NCBI GenBank assembly: GCA_963678485.1
Contig: OY782882.1
Location: 2,542,001-2,606,000 of the forward strand
Source: CALGYY01 sp963678485
Lineage (GTDB): Bacteria; Bacteroidota; Bacteroidia; Bacteroidales; CAIWKO01
DNA length: 64,000 nt
Direction of reading: 5' to 3'
Part shown: positions 1 through 7,363 of the stretch, piece by piece
How positions within the stretch are numbered: position 1 is the stretch's first letter
Layout of the letters: every line of letters starts with the position of its first letter
Notes under the pieces: model-generated
The model's input: only the letters and a program-made list of their open reading frames with translations
The model's database searches: none
What the model was told of the DNA's origin: nothing
Translations under genes and position numbers: made by a program

Positions 1-632
1 GCAAAGCGCTCTTCCTGTATCTTTCGTGCCTGAACCACACGTTCTCTTACAAGCTCGCTTCGTTCCGAACTGGTTGCTCTGCTTAGTTCACGAAATGGCA
101 CAGGTGTAACTTCCACATGTATGTCGATGCGGTCGAGCAATGGACCTGAAACTTTGTTGAGATATTTCTGAACATTACCGGGACCGCATACACATTCCTT
201 TTCAGGATGATTATAATAGCCGCACGGACAGGGATTCATCGCAGCAACTAACATAAAGCTTGCAGGATACTCTACACTGAATTTTGCGCGGGAAATGGTC
301 ACTGTGCGGTCTTCGAGTGGCTGGCGCAGGACCTCAAGCACAGTACGTTTGAATTCGGGCAGTTCATCCAAAAATAATACGCCATTGTGTGCCAGAGAAA
401 TTTCGCCGGGTTGCGGATATTGCCCGCCACCAACGAGTGCCACATCGCTGATCGTATGATGAGGAGAGCGAAAGGGTCGCACCGAGATTAATGATGATTC
501 CCGTGCAAGCTTGCCAGCCACCGAATGTATCTTCGTTGTTTCAAGCGCTTCGTGCAGGTTTAAGGGAGGAAGAATTGAAGGCAATCGCTTTGCTAACATT
601 GTTTTTCCGGCACCCGGAGGTCCAATAAAAAT
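1..632 (-). pseudogene. comM: comM/yifB C-terminal fragment, cut by the element and by the window edge
   Basis: Reading the minus strand down from 632 gives a Mg-chelatase-like AAA+ protein: Walker A GPPGAGKT at about 600-623, then SVRPFRSPHHTIS, LAHNGVLFLDELPEF (Walker B) and the cysteine-rich AAMNPCPCGYYNHP, all hallmarks of the ComM/YifB family. ComM is a helicase that helps integrate transforming DNA in naturally competent bacteria. The N-terminal part of the same gene lies at 47407-48059, so a 46.8-kb element separates the halves. Read upstream from Walker A in the same frame, the element supplies an in-frame TGA at 642-644, so this half has no start of its own and is probably untranslated unless an internal start is used. 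The true C-terminus lies beyond base 1. The family call is secure; loss of function in this cell is inferred. Confidence 0.93.
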
Positions 633-660
633 AAAGATGGGTCAGTATTATGCAGGTGCA
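621..660. other. attL: attL, left junction of the integrated element
   Basis: Chromosomal comM sequence ends and element sequence begins at the AT at 631-632. To the right of AT the element reads AAAGATGGG. The matching right junction (47407-47408) has CCCATCTTT to the left of AT. Only AT is common to both junctions, as expected for the 2-bp crossover of a large serine integrase. Rejoining the chromosomal flanks at AT gives the codons for HNVIFIGPPG, the normal ComM spacing, which supports the placement. Confidence 0.85.
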
Positions 661-667
661 TAATACT
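644..667. repeat. 11-bp inverted repeat in the left attachment arm
   Basis: AGTATTATGCA and its reverse complement TGCATAATACT are separated by only GG. The hairpin begins 12 bp inside the crossover dinucleotide, so it overlaps the expected integrase footprint on the attP right arm. There is no T tract, so it is not an ordinary terminator. It could be an extra protein-binding site (for example for a directionality factor) or a cruciform. Confidence 0.6.
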
Positions 668-793
668 TGAGCTATGTATTTAATTATGAACTTTTTCGGA
701 ATATTTTACTCAAAACTCAGTTTATCAAAGGCCACAAATATTCAACACCTTTTTTATTTTTCGTAAACTGAACGAGTGTTTTCCAATTATGAT

Positions 794-1825
794 TTAATAA
801 GACTTTCTTTTAATTAATTCCACAGATATTTTCGAAATTGCAATAAAATCCCCTTCTTCGTAAATATACCCTTTACTCCTAGCACCACATATTGTGTTCT
901 CGGCAGTAACAAAAGTAAAATCTTCATTAATTGTGAAAATAAGTCGCTCAACACTTGTATTATACATGCCATCTGATGAAAACGGAAAGTTGTCAAATTT
1001 TACTTCATTGTATTCTGTATTCATTATTTTCACAAATGCTTTTTCTGCCTCTGCTGCAATCCTTAATGGGTCTCCCAATTCATTCTTTCCAATTTCATCG
1101 AAATCCTCAATCTTGAGATATTGCTTTACCTCTAAAGACCGAATCTCGAAGAAAAAAAGCACAATTTCATTCGACACTCTCGAACCATTGTTCATGGGGT
1201 GTTCATTAGATAAAATTCTTAACCTTTTGTCATGGGGTTTTACTATTAGCCGTTCGAAACTACTGTTCTTTTTTGAGATTCCAACATAATGTAAATTGTA
1301 TACAAGAAAATCTTTATAATCATCTAGTCCCTTAATAAAAGGCACTCCTCTGCTTTTATCAAACAAAATCTTATCAGTTGTAAACCAGCCTAAAACTCTC
1401 ATTTTAGCTTCCTTCGCCGTCCATATTCGTATCATTTTATTACCCAACTCAACTTCAAACTCAATCTCAACAGGACACTTCAGATTAGCAAAAAGTATTT
1501 CTAAGTCAATATACCCATTCGCTATCTTTTCGCAAGAAAAATAAGTAAAATAAATTTTGAATTCTGACGATAATCGAGCGTTTACATCATCATTATATTT
1601 GAAGAATGTTTCTGGCTTTTGTCCAATAAAATACAAATTACTGTTTGCAATTTGAGAAATAACTTCGGGGTCAGATTTTACCCATTCCGCTTCCTGATTT
1701 GAAATAGGAGGATATGTTAATTCTAGGTAATGCAATTGTGCTCTCATATTTTTTACTGGATTATACTTAATATTTTTTCGCACAGGGTTATTTGATTCAC
1801 AACTTAGTCTTGCTTCACAATTCAT
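794..1825 (-). CDS. Unknown 343-aa protein, partner of the TIR-like/GNAT protein
   Basis: I do not recognise the family as a whole. The central stretch at about residues 170-240 (LHYVGISKKNSSFERL, then H, then KRLRILSNE, then an acidic, aromatic strand) faintly resembles the YIG and R/H spacing of GIY-YIG nucleases, but the similarity is too weak to assign. No signal peptide or membrane segment is visible. The ATG at 1825 is used because it lies only 21 bp after the stop of the upstream TIR-like/GNAT gene on the same strand, suggesting co-transcription. An internal Met at residue 27 is an alternative start. It is the first gene inside the left end of the island. Function unknown; a role with its operon partner is inferred only from position. 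Confidence 0.6.
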   Translation of the reverse strand: MNCEARLSCESNNPVRKNIKYNPVKNMRAQLHYLELTYPPISNQEAEWVKSDPEVISQIANSNLYFIGQKPETFFKYNDDVNARLSSEFKIYFTYFSCEKIANGYIDLEILFANLKCPVEIEFEVELGNKMIRIWTAKEAKMRVLGWFTTDKILFDKSRGVPFIKGLDDYKDFLVYNLHYVGISKKNSSFERLIVKPHDKRLRILSNEHPMNNGSRVSNEIVLFFFEIRSLEVKQYLKIEDFDEIGKNELGDPLRIAAEAEKAFVKIMNTEYNEVKFDNFPFSSDGMYNTSVERLIFTINEDFTFVTAENTICGARSKGYIYEEGDFIAISKISVELIKRKSY

Positions 1826-1846
1826 CTCTATTTGCTTTATATTAAC

Positions 1847-3352
1847 TTAATAGTTATGAATATAAAGAACCAACCAAACACTTTCAGTACCTTGTGATGT
1901 CTTGCGCTTGTATTTCAGAATATCATTTTTTCTATCATATGAAATAATCAGGTCAGTACGACCTAAAATGTTTCTTATTTCCGTTTCAGAAGTAATTCTC
2001 TTAAAGCCGATTTTTTGGAGAACGATTTGCATCCACTTAGAATATAAATGGACTTCAGAGAATTGCTTTGGAACCTTTCGTATTGAAAGTCGTACCATAT
2101 CCATTGCTACTCCTTTACGTCGATAGCTTCTTTCAACAACAGTTGCACGTCTTTTCCCAGTTGAAATGTCAACAATAGAAAACCCAATTAGTTTGTCGTT
2201 ATCCTTAGCTAGGATTACCAATGTATTCTGTTTTAGTCTTTCAAGTGCACTTTTTTCTCCCCTAAAAACACAGCACTGATAACCTGTCTCCCATAGAGTC
2301 AGAAGCGTTTTCTTTTCACTAAATTCACAATCTCCATCTAATTCAATTGCTGTGTATGCAGCAGGATATGGTTTTGAATTCCGAATATACTCGTATCCTT
2401 GTTTAATGTAAAAATCACTCCAAAATGGTCTATTACAGGGTACAAATATTTGTGGCAACCTGTCAACTTCCCCAAACGGATTATATTGAATACAAACATG
2501 GCAGTCTATTGTGTCTGGGTCAAATATGTAGCTTGAACAAATAAATGGATGGTCAATTACTCTAATCTCGACTTTATCAGGATGCTTATTCTTCAATTCT
2601 TGCAATACAGATAGTGAAGCGTTAATTTTTTTGTTTACTGATTTTGACTCGGCATATTTGTTGTTATGGCTTGATATTAAGTTAATTGTATTGCCATTTG
2701 GGTCTCTTAAAACAGCTACTATTTTGTCTAACGGATTAGAGGAACTAACAAGCCTCCTGACAATTTCAGGTTCGTGACTATCTAAAAATGAAGAAAGCAT
2801 TGGACTTATTGCCCAAATAACTTTTGATGTCGACACGCCTTTATATATTTTGTCTTGAATATATTCACTTAAGTAAACTGGAGATTTTCTAAGCTCTTCC
2901 TGTATTTCATCTAGTTTCATTTTAAGCCTAATCAACTCTTTTTTTAAGCTATTATTAAAAGACCCCTTTTTATCAGGATTTAATTTATAAATAGTTAGCC
3001 CATCTAAGTCTTTTGGTAATGTTGTATTGTTATGTGCAATAATAAAAACTCTTTTTTTGCCAAGTATTCCTATTGCAATTCCTGTTTCGAACACTACGTT
3101 ATCTCTTGTGACATAATCACCCTTTTTTCGAATTATTCTTTTATCATCAGGAGCATAGATGAACAACGCACAATTCGAATTATCAATACCCTTAATTATG
3201 TCTGATAAATAATTCTCTAATCCAGGGTCAAACACACTTTTATTCCAGGCCATTACTCTTACGGTATCACAAAGTTGTTCTTCAATTTTTTCTATATAAT
3301 CAGAACTTTCTCGTGAAGACCCTACAAACATTATTGGAAGATATTTTTTCAT
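1847..3352 (-). CDS. TIR-like nucleotide-binding domain fused to a GNAT acetyltransferase
   Basis: Residues 1-150 match the predicted nucleotide-binding TIR-like family (Pfam PF10137): IMFVGSSRES at the start, VMAWNKSVFDPG, ALFIYAPDD and RDNVVFETGIAIG, where Glu89 sits at the position of the catalytic Glu of TIR NADases. A middle part (about 160-350) has no recognised family. The C-terminal third looks like a GNAT N-acetyltransferase: a beta strand LVILAKDNDKLIGFSIVDI, then the acetyl-CoA loop VVERSYRRKGVAMDMV, then FSEVHLYSKWMQIVLQKIGF. TIR domains of this class act as NAD-consuming or nucleotide-signal effectors in anti-phage systems. A TIR-like plus acetyltransferase arrangement is unusual. 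It is followed after 21 bp by the unknown 343-aa gene. Domain calls are good; biological role is inferred. Confidence 0.82.
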   Translation of the reverse strand: MKKYLPIMFVGSSRESSDYIEKIEEQLCDTVRVMAWNKSVFDPGLENYLSDIIKGIDNSNCALFIYAPDDKRIIRKKGDYVTRDNVVFETGIAIGILGKKRVFIIAHNNTTLPKDLDGLTIYKLNPDKKGSFNNSLKKELIRLKMKLDEIQEELRKSPVYLSEYIQDKIYKGVSTSKVIWAISPMLSSFLDSHEPEIVRRLVSSSNPLDKIVAVLRDPNGNTINLISSHNNKYAESKSVNKKINASLSVLQELKNKHPDKVEIRVIDHPFICSSYIFDPDTIDCHVCIQYNPFGEVDRLPQIFVPCNRPFWSDFYIKQGYEYIRNSKPYPAAYTAIELDGDCEFSEKKTLLTLWETGYQCCVFRGEKSALERLKQNTLVILAKDNDKLIGFSIVDISTGKRRATVVERSYRRKGVAMDMVRLSIRKVPKQFSEVHLYSKWMQIVLQKIGFKRITSETEIRNILGRTDLIISYDRKNDILKYKRKTSQGTESVWLVLYIHNY

Positions 3353-3527
3353 ACCTTTAATATTTATAATATTCAGTGTATTTTACACTCTCTGAAATGC
3401 GAAACTGCCTTTATGTAGAATTGCCGCTTTGCTGCGTTTTGCCTGCCTAATTTATGATATGGAATGTAAAACGATGGTCAAGTTAAATCAGCAGAGAATG
3501 AGCGCTAAAAGCAGCATTTATGGCTAT

Positions 3528-4022
3528 CTAACTTTCATGCGTTATAAAGGGTTTGAAGATTTTATCATTACTATTAAATTGACCGTTGTCAATTCGATGA
3601 ATAATCTCTTCACAGGCAGACCTAAAATCATTGTGAAAGGAGATGACTTCTAGTACAATTTGATTTGGATTGTGGGGATGTGGCTTAAGGTGTTCGCCTA
3701 TGTAGCTATGATTAGCATATGCAAGAGATAAACGAGATTTGGGCTTCATCATATGTAACATACCGTTTCGTAATTCATCTTTTAAATTCAAGTGCCTATA
3801 ATGTGGCATTAATTCATCAATAGCACATCCTATATCATCACCACTTTTATTATTATAGTCCCATGTTAGTTGGGCGGTATTAAGGCATTTTCCTAAAAAC
3901 TCAATTCCACTTGCTATTAATGCGAATGCTAAATATGGATGGTCCTCATCAATAATTTCTCGGATTTGCTTTATTAAATACTCCTTAATGAAGTTCTTTG
4001 GCAATACTTCTATTGATTCCAT
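3528..4022 (-). CDS. Small HEPN-like protein, partner of the DUF3800 protein
   Basis: This 164-aa mostly helical protein has LRNGMLH at residues 84-90, which gives Arg85-x4-His90, the R-x4-6-H signature of HEPN ribonucleases and toxins. A preceding helix (FALIASGIEFLGKCLN) fits the HEPN four-helix pattern. HEPN proteins commonly act as RNases in toxin-antitoxin and abortive infection systems. The gene begins 12 bp after the stop of the DUF3800 gene on the same strand, so the two form one transcription unit. The HEPN call rests on the motif and helical pattern alone, not on clear family identity. Confidence 0.65.
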   Translation of the reverse strand: MESIEVLPKNFIKEYLIKQIREIIDEDHPYLAFALIASGIEFLGKCLNTAQLTWDYNNKSGDDIGCAIDELMPHYRHLNLKDELRNGMLHMMKPKSRLSLAYANHSYIGEHLKPHPHNPNQIVLEVISFHNDFRSACEEIIHRIDNGQFNSNDKIFKPFITHES

Positions 4023-4034
4023 ACTTGTACATTT

Positions 4035-5222
4035 TTAGTCCGTATATGTCAAGTTAAAGACTGCAGACTTGTCAGTATCCTGATTCAGTTTGTCAACCTC
4101 ACTTATTTCAAATTTCAATAAAGTTAATATGTAATCAGCCAGTTCGTCCTTAAAATGCCCCTCGCTGTTGGGGTTATTCACACGTCGATTGACAGAGGAA
4201 GTAAATAAATCTGCCACCTGTATGAAGTGGTTGCTTTGCGAGCCAACTGGCTCAAATGTTCCTAAGTGTAATCCCTCAATTTTCTGACTGTTTAATCGCT
4301 CTTTTATGTTTTCAAGCTTGAGCTTATCGCTACCTTTTTCATCAGCATCAGGCCAAACCTGCAAAACCCTTGGAAGTGGCGCCCTTCTAGATTCATTTTC
4401 GTGCTCGATACCTTTTTTTATTAGATGATAAGTAAGGTCTGTTATTACCTGTGCAGAGCCTTTGAATCCCTTATTATTTATTATAATTGCTTTAAAACCA
4501 ATTGTGGGATTTAAACTTAAAAACACCGAAAAGAAATCTTTGTATATCTGCACACGATTCTTAGATACATCTGCAAAATGAAATTCGAAGTCGATATTAT
4601 TATGCTTCCGCCACTCATCTATTGTTTGCCTTGTTTTGATTGTCGAAAAGCCCCCATCAATTATCCATAAGCTACCGACAGACAAATAATCTTGAGTCTT
4701 CCCTGCCTCATCAATAAAAACTGAATAAACAGGAAGGTCTGTGGGTTTGTCTGCGATGGCGGCATTTTTTTTCTCAATTTCAAGCGTTCCTCTATGCTTC
4801 TTGACAACATCATCAGCTTGAAAGAGGTTATATTCATTTTGAATCTTGGCTCTTTCTCTTGATAATGTTGTCATTTTTGTAAGCTCATAAAGTTGACGTT
4901 TCGTAATGCTTTGTCCATCGAAAACATCAAATTCAAAAATACGCCAAAAATTCCATGCTAATTCAATGTCTGAGTTTCGTGTAATGGGATAGTGGTTGAG
5001 CACAAACCCAACTCGCTCTCTGGTAGAATATATATTTCCGCTTATAACACTATTTAGCAATTCTTGTTTCTCGTTTTCAATTTTCTTAAGCTTTTCATTG
5101 TCGACTTGTTGAATTTCTTCTTCAATAGCATTAGGTTGTTCGTCTTCGTTATCCATGTTAGAGCTATTTGTTTTGTTAATGCTTTCTATCACGTTCTTCG
5201 ATGCAAACCCCCTCTTGAGCAT
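4035..5222 (-). CDS. DUF3800-domain protein
   Basis: The second half of this 395-aa protein has the DUF3800 pattern: PVYSVFIDEAGKTQ at about residue 165, a WPDADEKGSDKL segment in the middle, and HFIQVADLFTSSVNRR near the end. The spaced acidic residues on strands suggest an RNase H-like fold. The N-terminal 150 residues are charged and helical, with a Glu/Lys-rich stretch near residues 20-60, and are not recognised. DUF3800 proteins are frequent in defence islands, but their biochemistry is little known. It is transcribed ahead of the HEPN-like gene (12 bp gap), so a nuclease pair or toxin-antitoxin-like pair is possible. The ATG at 5222 follows a G/C hairpin at 5250-5265 in the leader. Confidence 0.78.
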   Translation of the reverse strand: MLKRGFASKNVIESINKTNSSNMDNEDEQPNAIEEEIQQVDNEKLKKIENEKQELLNSVISGNIYSTRERVGFVLNHYPITRNSDIELAWNFWRIFEFDVFDGQSITKRQLYELTKMTTLSRERAKIQNEYNLFQADDVVKKHRGTLEIEKKNAAIADKPTDLPVYSVFIDEAGKTQDYLSVGSLWIIDGGFSTIKTRQTIDEWRKHNNIDFEFHFADVSKNRVQIYKDFFSVFLSLNPTIGFKAIIINNKGFKGSAQVITDLTYHLIKKGIEHENESRRAPLPRVLQVWPDADEKGSDKLKLENIKERLNSQKIEGLHLGTFEPVGSQSNHFIQVADLFTSSVNRRVNNPNSEGHFKDELADYILTLLKFEISEVDKLNQDTDKSAVFNLTYTD

Positions 5223-5998
5223 ATAAATTACTTAGGAAGGGCGGGGAAGGGGGGATTTCTCCCCCTGGCACTACTCTTGAATCATAGTAACACAAATTTC
5301 CGTTGATTTTCCCACCTTACAATCGGAGTGTGGACTTCCCCAGTAGTACCCCAATTCCGATTGCACCTTTAATCAAGTTTGAACATTTTTCTGCAGTTTT
5401 CATAAGCATTATTATTAAAGTTAATAATCCTGTTACAATAAACGAGAAGTCCATTCTCACTCCGATTGATAAGGTCGCATCAAGGAGGAAACTCATATTA
5501 CAATTCAAGCTTTTAAAGAACAGTTTGACTATTACCTGGCTATTTTTTGATTCTACTAGTTATTTATTTATGCCAAATATACGATATTTATTTATTTAAA
5601 TCTCAGCAGCAAATTAATCTTCATTTCTTTACGACTTAAGACAATATCGTTCGCATATTGCCCCACACACACTTCCCCCTTTCTCCCAACCATCCTCGCC
5701 CCATCTCCACCCCCACTCCCCAACATCCCCAACCATTCTATTTTGCTTTATTTTGAACTTTTCTTTGCCCTGGGTGGTATTTATCCTTTGCGACATCGAA
5801 GTGAAGCCAGAAGGCTTTATTTGGCTTTGTGGGGCAAATATTTAATCAACACTCTTATTACCCTTAACTCCTCCTTCGTCGACAAATTCTAATTCTTCGT
5901 CGTCAATTCTTCGCAATTCTCCACATTTGCCAATGCTTCCAGCATTCTGACCATCGAATTTTTGATATAAATTTGCCAAAATCTAACAAGAGACAAAA
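5223..5998. other. Non-coding gap between divergent genes
   Basis: I see no convincing gene in this 776-bp stretch. It holds a small G/C hairpin (GGGGGA/TCCCCC, 5250-5265) in the leader of the DUF3800 gene, a C-rich tract at about 5665-5740 like those at 34.78, 39.5, 40.03 and 45.4 kb, and the promoter of the higA-like gene near its right end. No HigB toxin gene is present upstream of higA. Confidence 0.6.
5968..5975 (+). promoter_or_regulatory. -7 promoter box of the higA-like gene
   Basis: TAAATTTG fits the Bacteroidota TAnnTTTG box. A start of transcription near 5982 would leave a short leader before the ATG at 5999. Confidence 0.6.
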
Positions 5999-6337
5999 AT
6001 GGGGAAAGCAGTAAATAGTGATATTATTGAAAGCTTGGAGAAGAAGCTAGGAGAGATGAGTGGTGGATTGAGCCAGGAGGAGAGCCTGCTACTTTCGGAT
6101 ATAATTGATGAGTATAAAGCAAGGCAAAGGTTTTCGGCAGCGGTATCACCCATAGAAGCGATAAAGTTCAGAATTAAGGAAAGGGGCCTTAAGCCCAAAG
6201 ACGTTTGCGAAGAATTTGGGGGGTTTAACCGAGTGACCGAGGTCCTTCAATTGAAGCGAAAGCTCACCCTTCCGATGATAAGGAAATTAGCAGTAAAATT
6301 AAACTTGCCTTTTGAAATATTAGTAAAGGAATACTGA
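5999..6337 (+). CDS. higA: HigA-like antitoxin / HTH regulator, apparently orphan
   Basis: The 112-aa protein ends with a HigA-type XRE helix-turn-helix: SPIEAIKFRIKERGLKPKDVCEEFGGFNRVTEVLQLKRKLTLPMIRKLAVKLNLP. HigA binds and neutralises the HigB mRNA endonuclease and represses its own operon, in which higB normally precedes higA. No HigB-like reading frame exists in the 700 bp upstream, and the downstream gene is on the other strand. It may therefore be a leftover of a lost toxin-antitoxin pair, a stand-alone regulator, or an anti-addiction gene. The good promoter box 24 bp upstream of the ATG argues that it is expressed. Confidence 0.82.
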   Translation: MGKAVNSDIIESLEKKLGEMSGGLSQEESLLLSDIIDEYKARQRFSAAVSPIEAIKFRIKERGLKPKDVCEEFGGFNRVTEVLQLKRKLTLPMIRKLAVKLNLPFEILVKEY

Positions 6338-6370
6338 GTGCAGATATGCGCTATAAGAAATCGGTCGTAG

Positions 6371-7318
6371 CTAAATATACTCGTCAATAAAATCAAAAAC
6401 CTCGAATATAAAAGATTTAAGCAATTTCTCTTGTTCCTTGGAATTAGCAATGGAATTGAACTCCTTAAAATGGGTTTCTTTTAATTCGAAGGCAAATGAA
6501 TGCAGGTAGGTGTCATCAAAATATGGTTTTAGGTAAAACTCACCATCCTTAAGGTTTGAAGAGGCTTTAAGAAAGGCAAAAGCTTTAGGGAACCATTTTT
6601 GGCTGATTTCAATATAAAATACTACTTCATCTACTGTGAACCAAACTCCAATCCAAGGCCATATGACCTTTTTACTGCCAACTTTTTTAAGACCGTAGAA
6701 TCTTCCATACCTGTTATAGTCTAGGCTTCTCGTTTTTTCATAATACTTTATTTCCCCAAACCGTTCACTATTGTTTATCACGTTAGCCACCATTGCGTTT
6801 AGCATTGGTAGTGAATACAAGGAATCAAGCTTCATGTTTTCAATATTAATGAATTGACAGACTGGTTTTAGATAAGCAATGTAACTTTTAAGAAGACGGA
6901 CGAAATCCTTATCATTTTTTGTAGCTATAAGATTTATTAAATATTCGTAAAACCCCTGCCACGTTCTAATTGAGATGGCATCTATGTTTGAGATTTTGTA
7001 ATTCGCAATGTACCCAAATTGGGCATTGGGGAAAGATTTTTGATATTTTTTGAAATGATGATTCCTGTCAAATATTTTGTTCTCAATTATATACTCACCT
7101 CTATTAGTTTCAATATAAAAATCTGGACGGGAGTAGGCTCTTCTGTATTCTCTATGAAAGGAAAGAACATTATCTGTAATGCTAATATCGTCAAAGAAGA
7201 ATTTTAAGAAAAGGAATCTAAAAGTATTATCAGATTGTGCGAAAGCCCAAGTAATATCTGACAAAGCGTTTTCGCTGTTTTGTCTGTTTGCCAGGTTTTC
7301 AAATAGCTTTTCGAACAT
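6371..7318 (-). CDS. PD-(D/E)XK superfamily nuclease
   Basis: The N-terminal third of this 315-aa protein carries the nuclease core: SRPDFYIETNRGEYIIENKIFDRNHHFKKYQ (about residues 65-95), that is PD, then E-x-K separated by one hairpin, followed by a helix. This is the arrangement of the PDDEXK_4-like group often found with restriction and abortive infection genes. The rest is mixed alpha/beta and unassigned. The gene starts 45 bp after the stop of the DUF262/DUF1524 gene, so it is probably the second gene of that operon. It could supply an extra DNA-cutting activity to the GmrSD-like protein or act alone. Confidence 0.78.
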   Translation of the reverse strand: MFEKLFENLANRQNSENALSDITWAFAQSDNTFRFLFLKFFFDDISITDNVLSFHREYRRAYSRPDFYIETNRGEYIIENKIFDRNHHFKKYQKSFPNAQFGYIANYKISNIDAISIRTWQGFYEYLINLIATKNDKDFVRLLKSYIAYLKPVCQFINIENMKLDSLYSLPMLNAMVANVINNSERFGEIKYYEKTRSLDYNRYGRFYGLKKVGSKKVIWPWIGVWFTVDEVVFYIEISQKWFPKAFAFLKASSNLKDGEFYLKPYFDDTYLHSFAFELKETHFKEFNSIANSKEQEKLLKSFIFEVFDFIDEYI

Positions 7319-7363
7319 TTTTTTATTATTAGTGAAGAAACCCTTTGATGGCGTTTCGATTGC

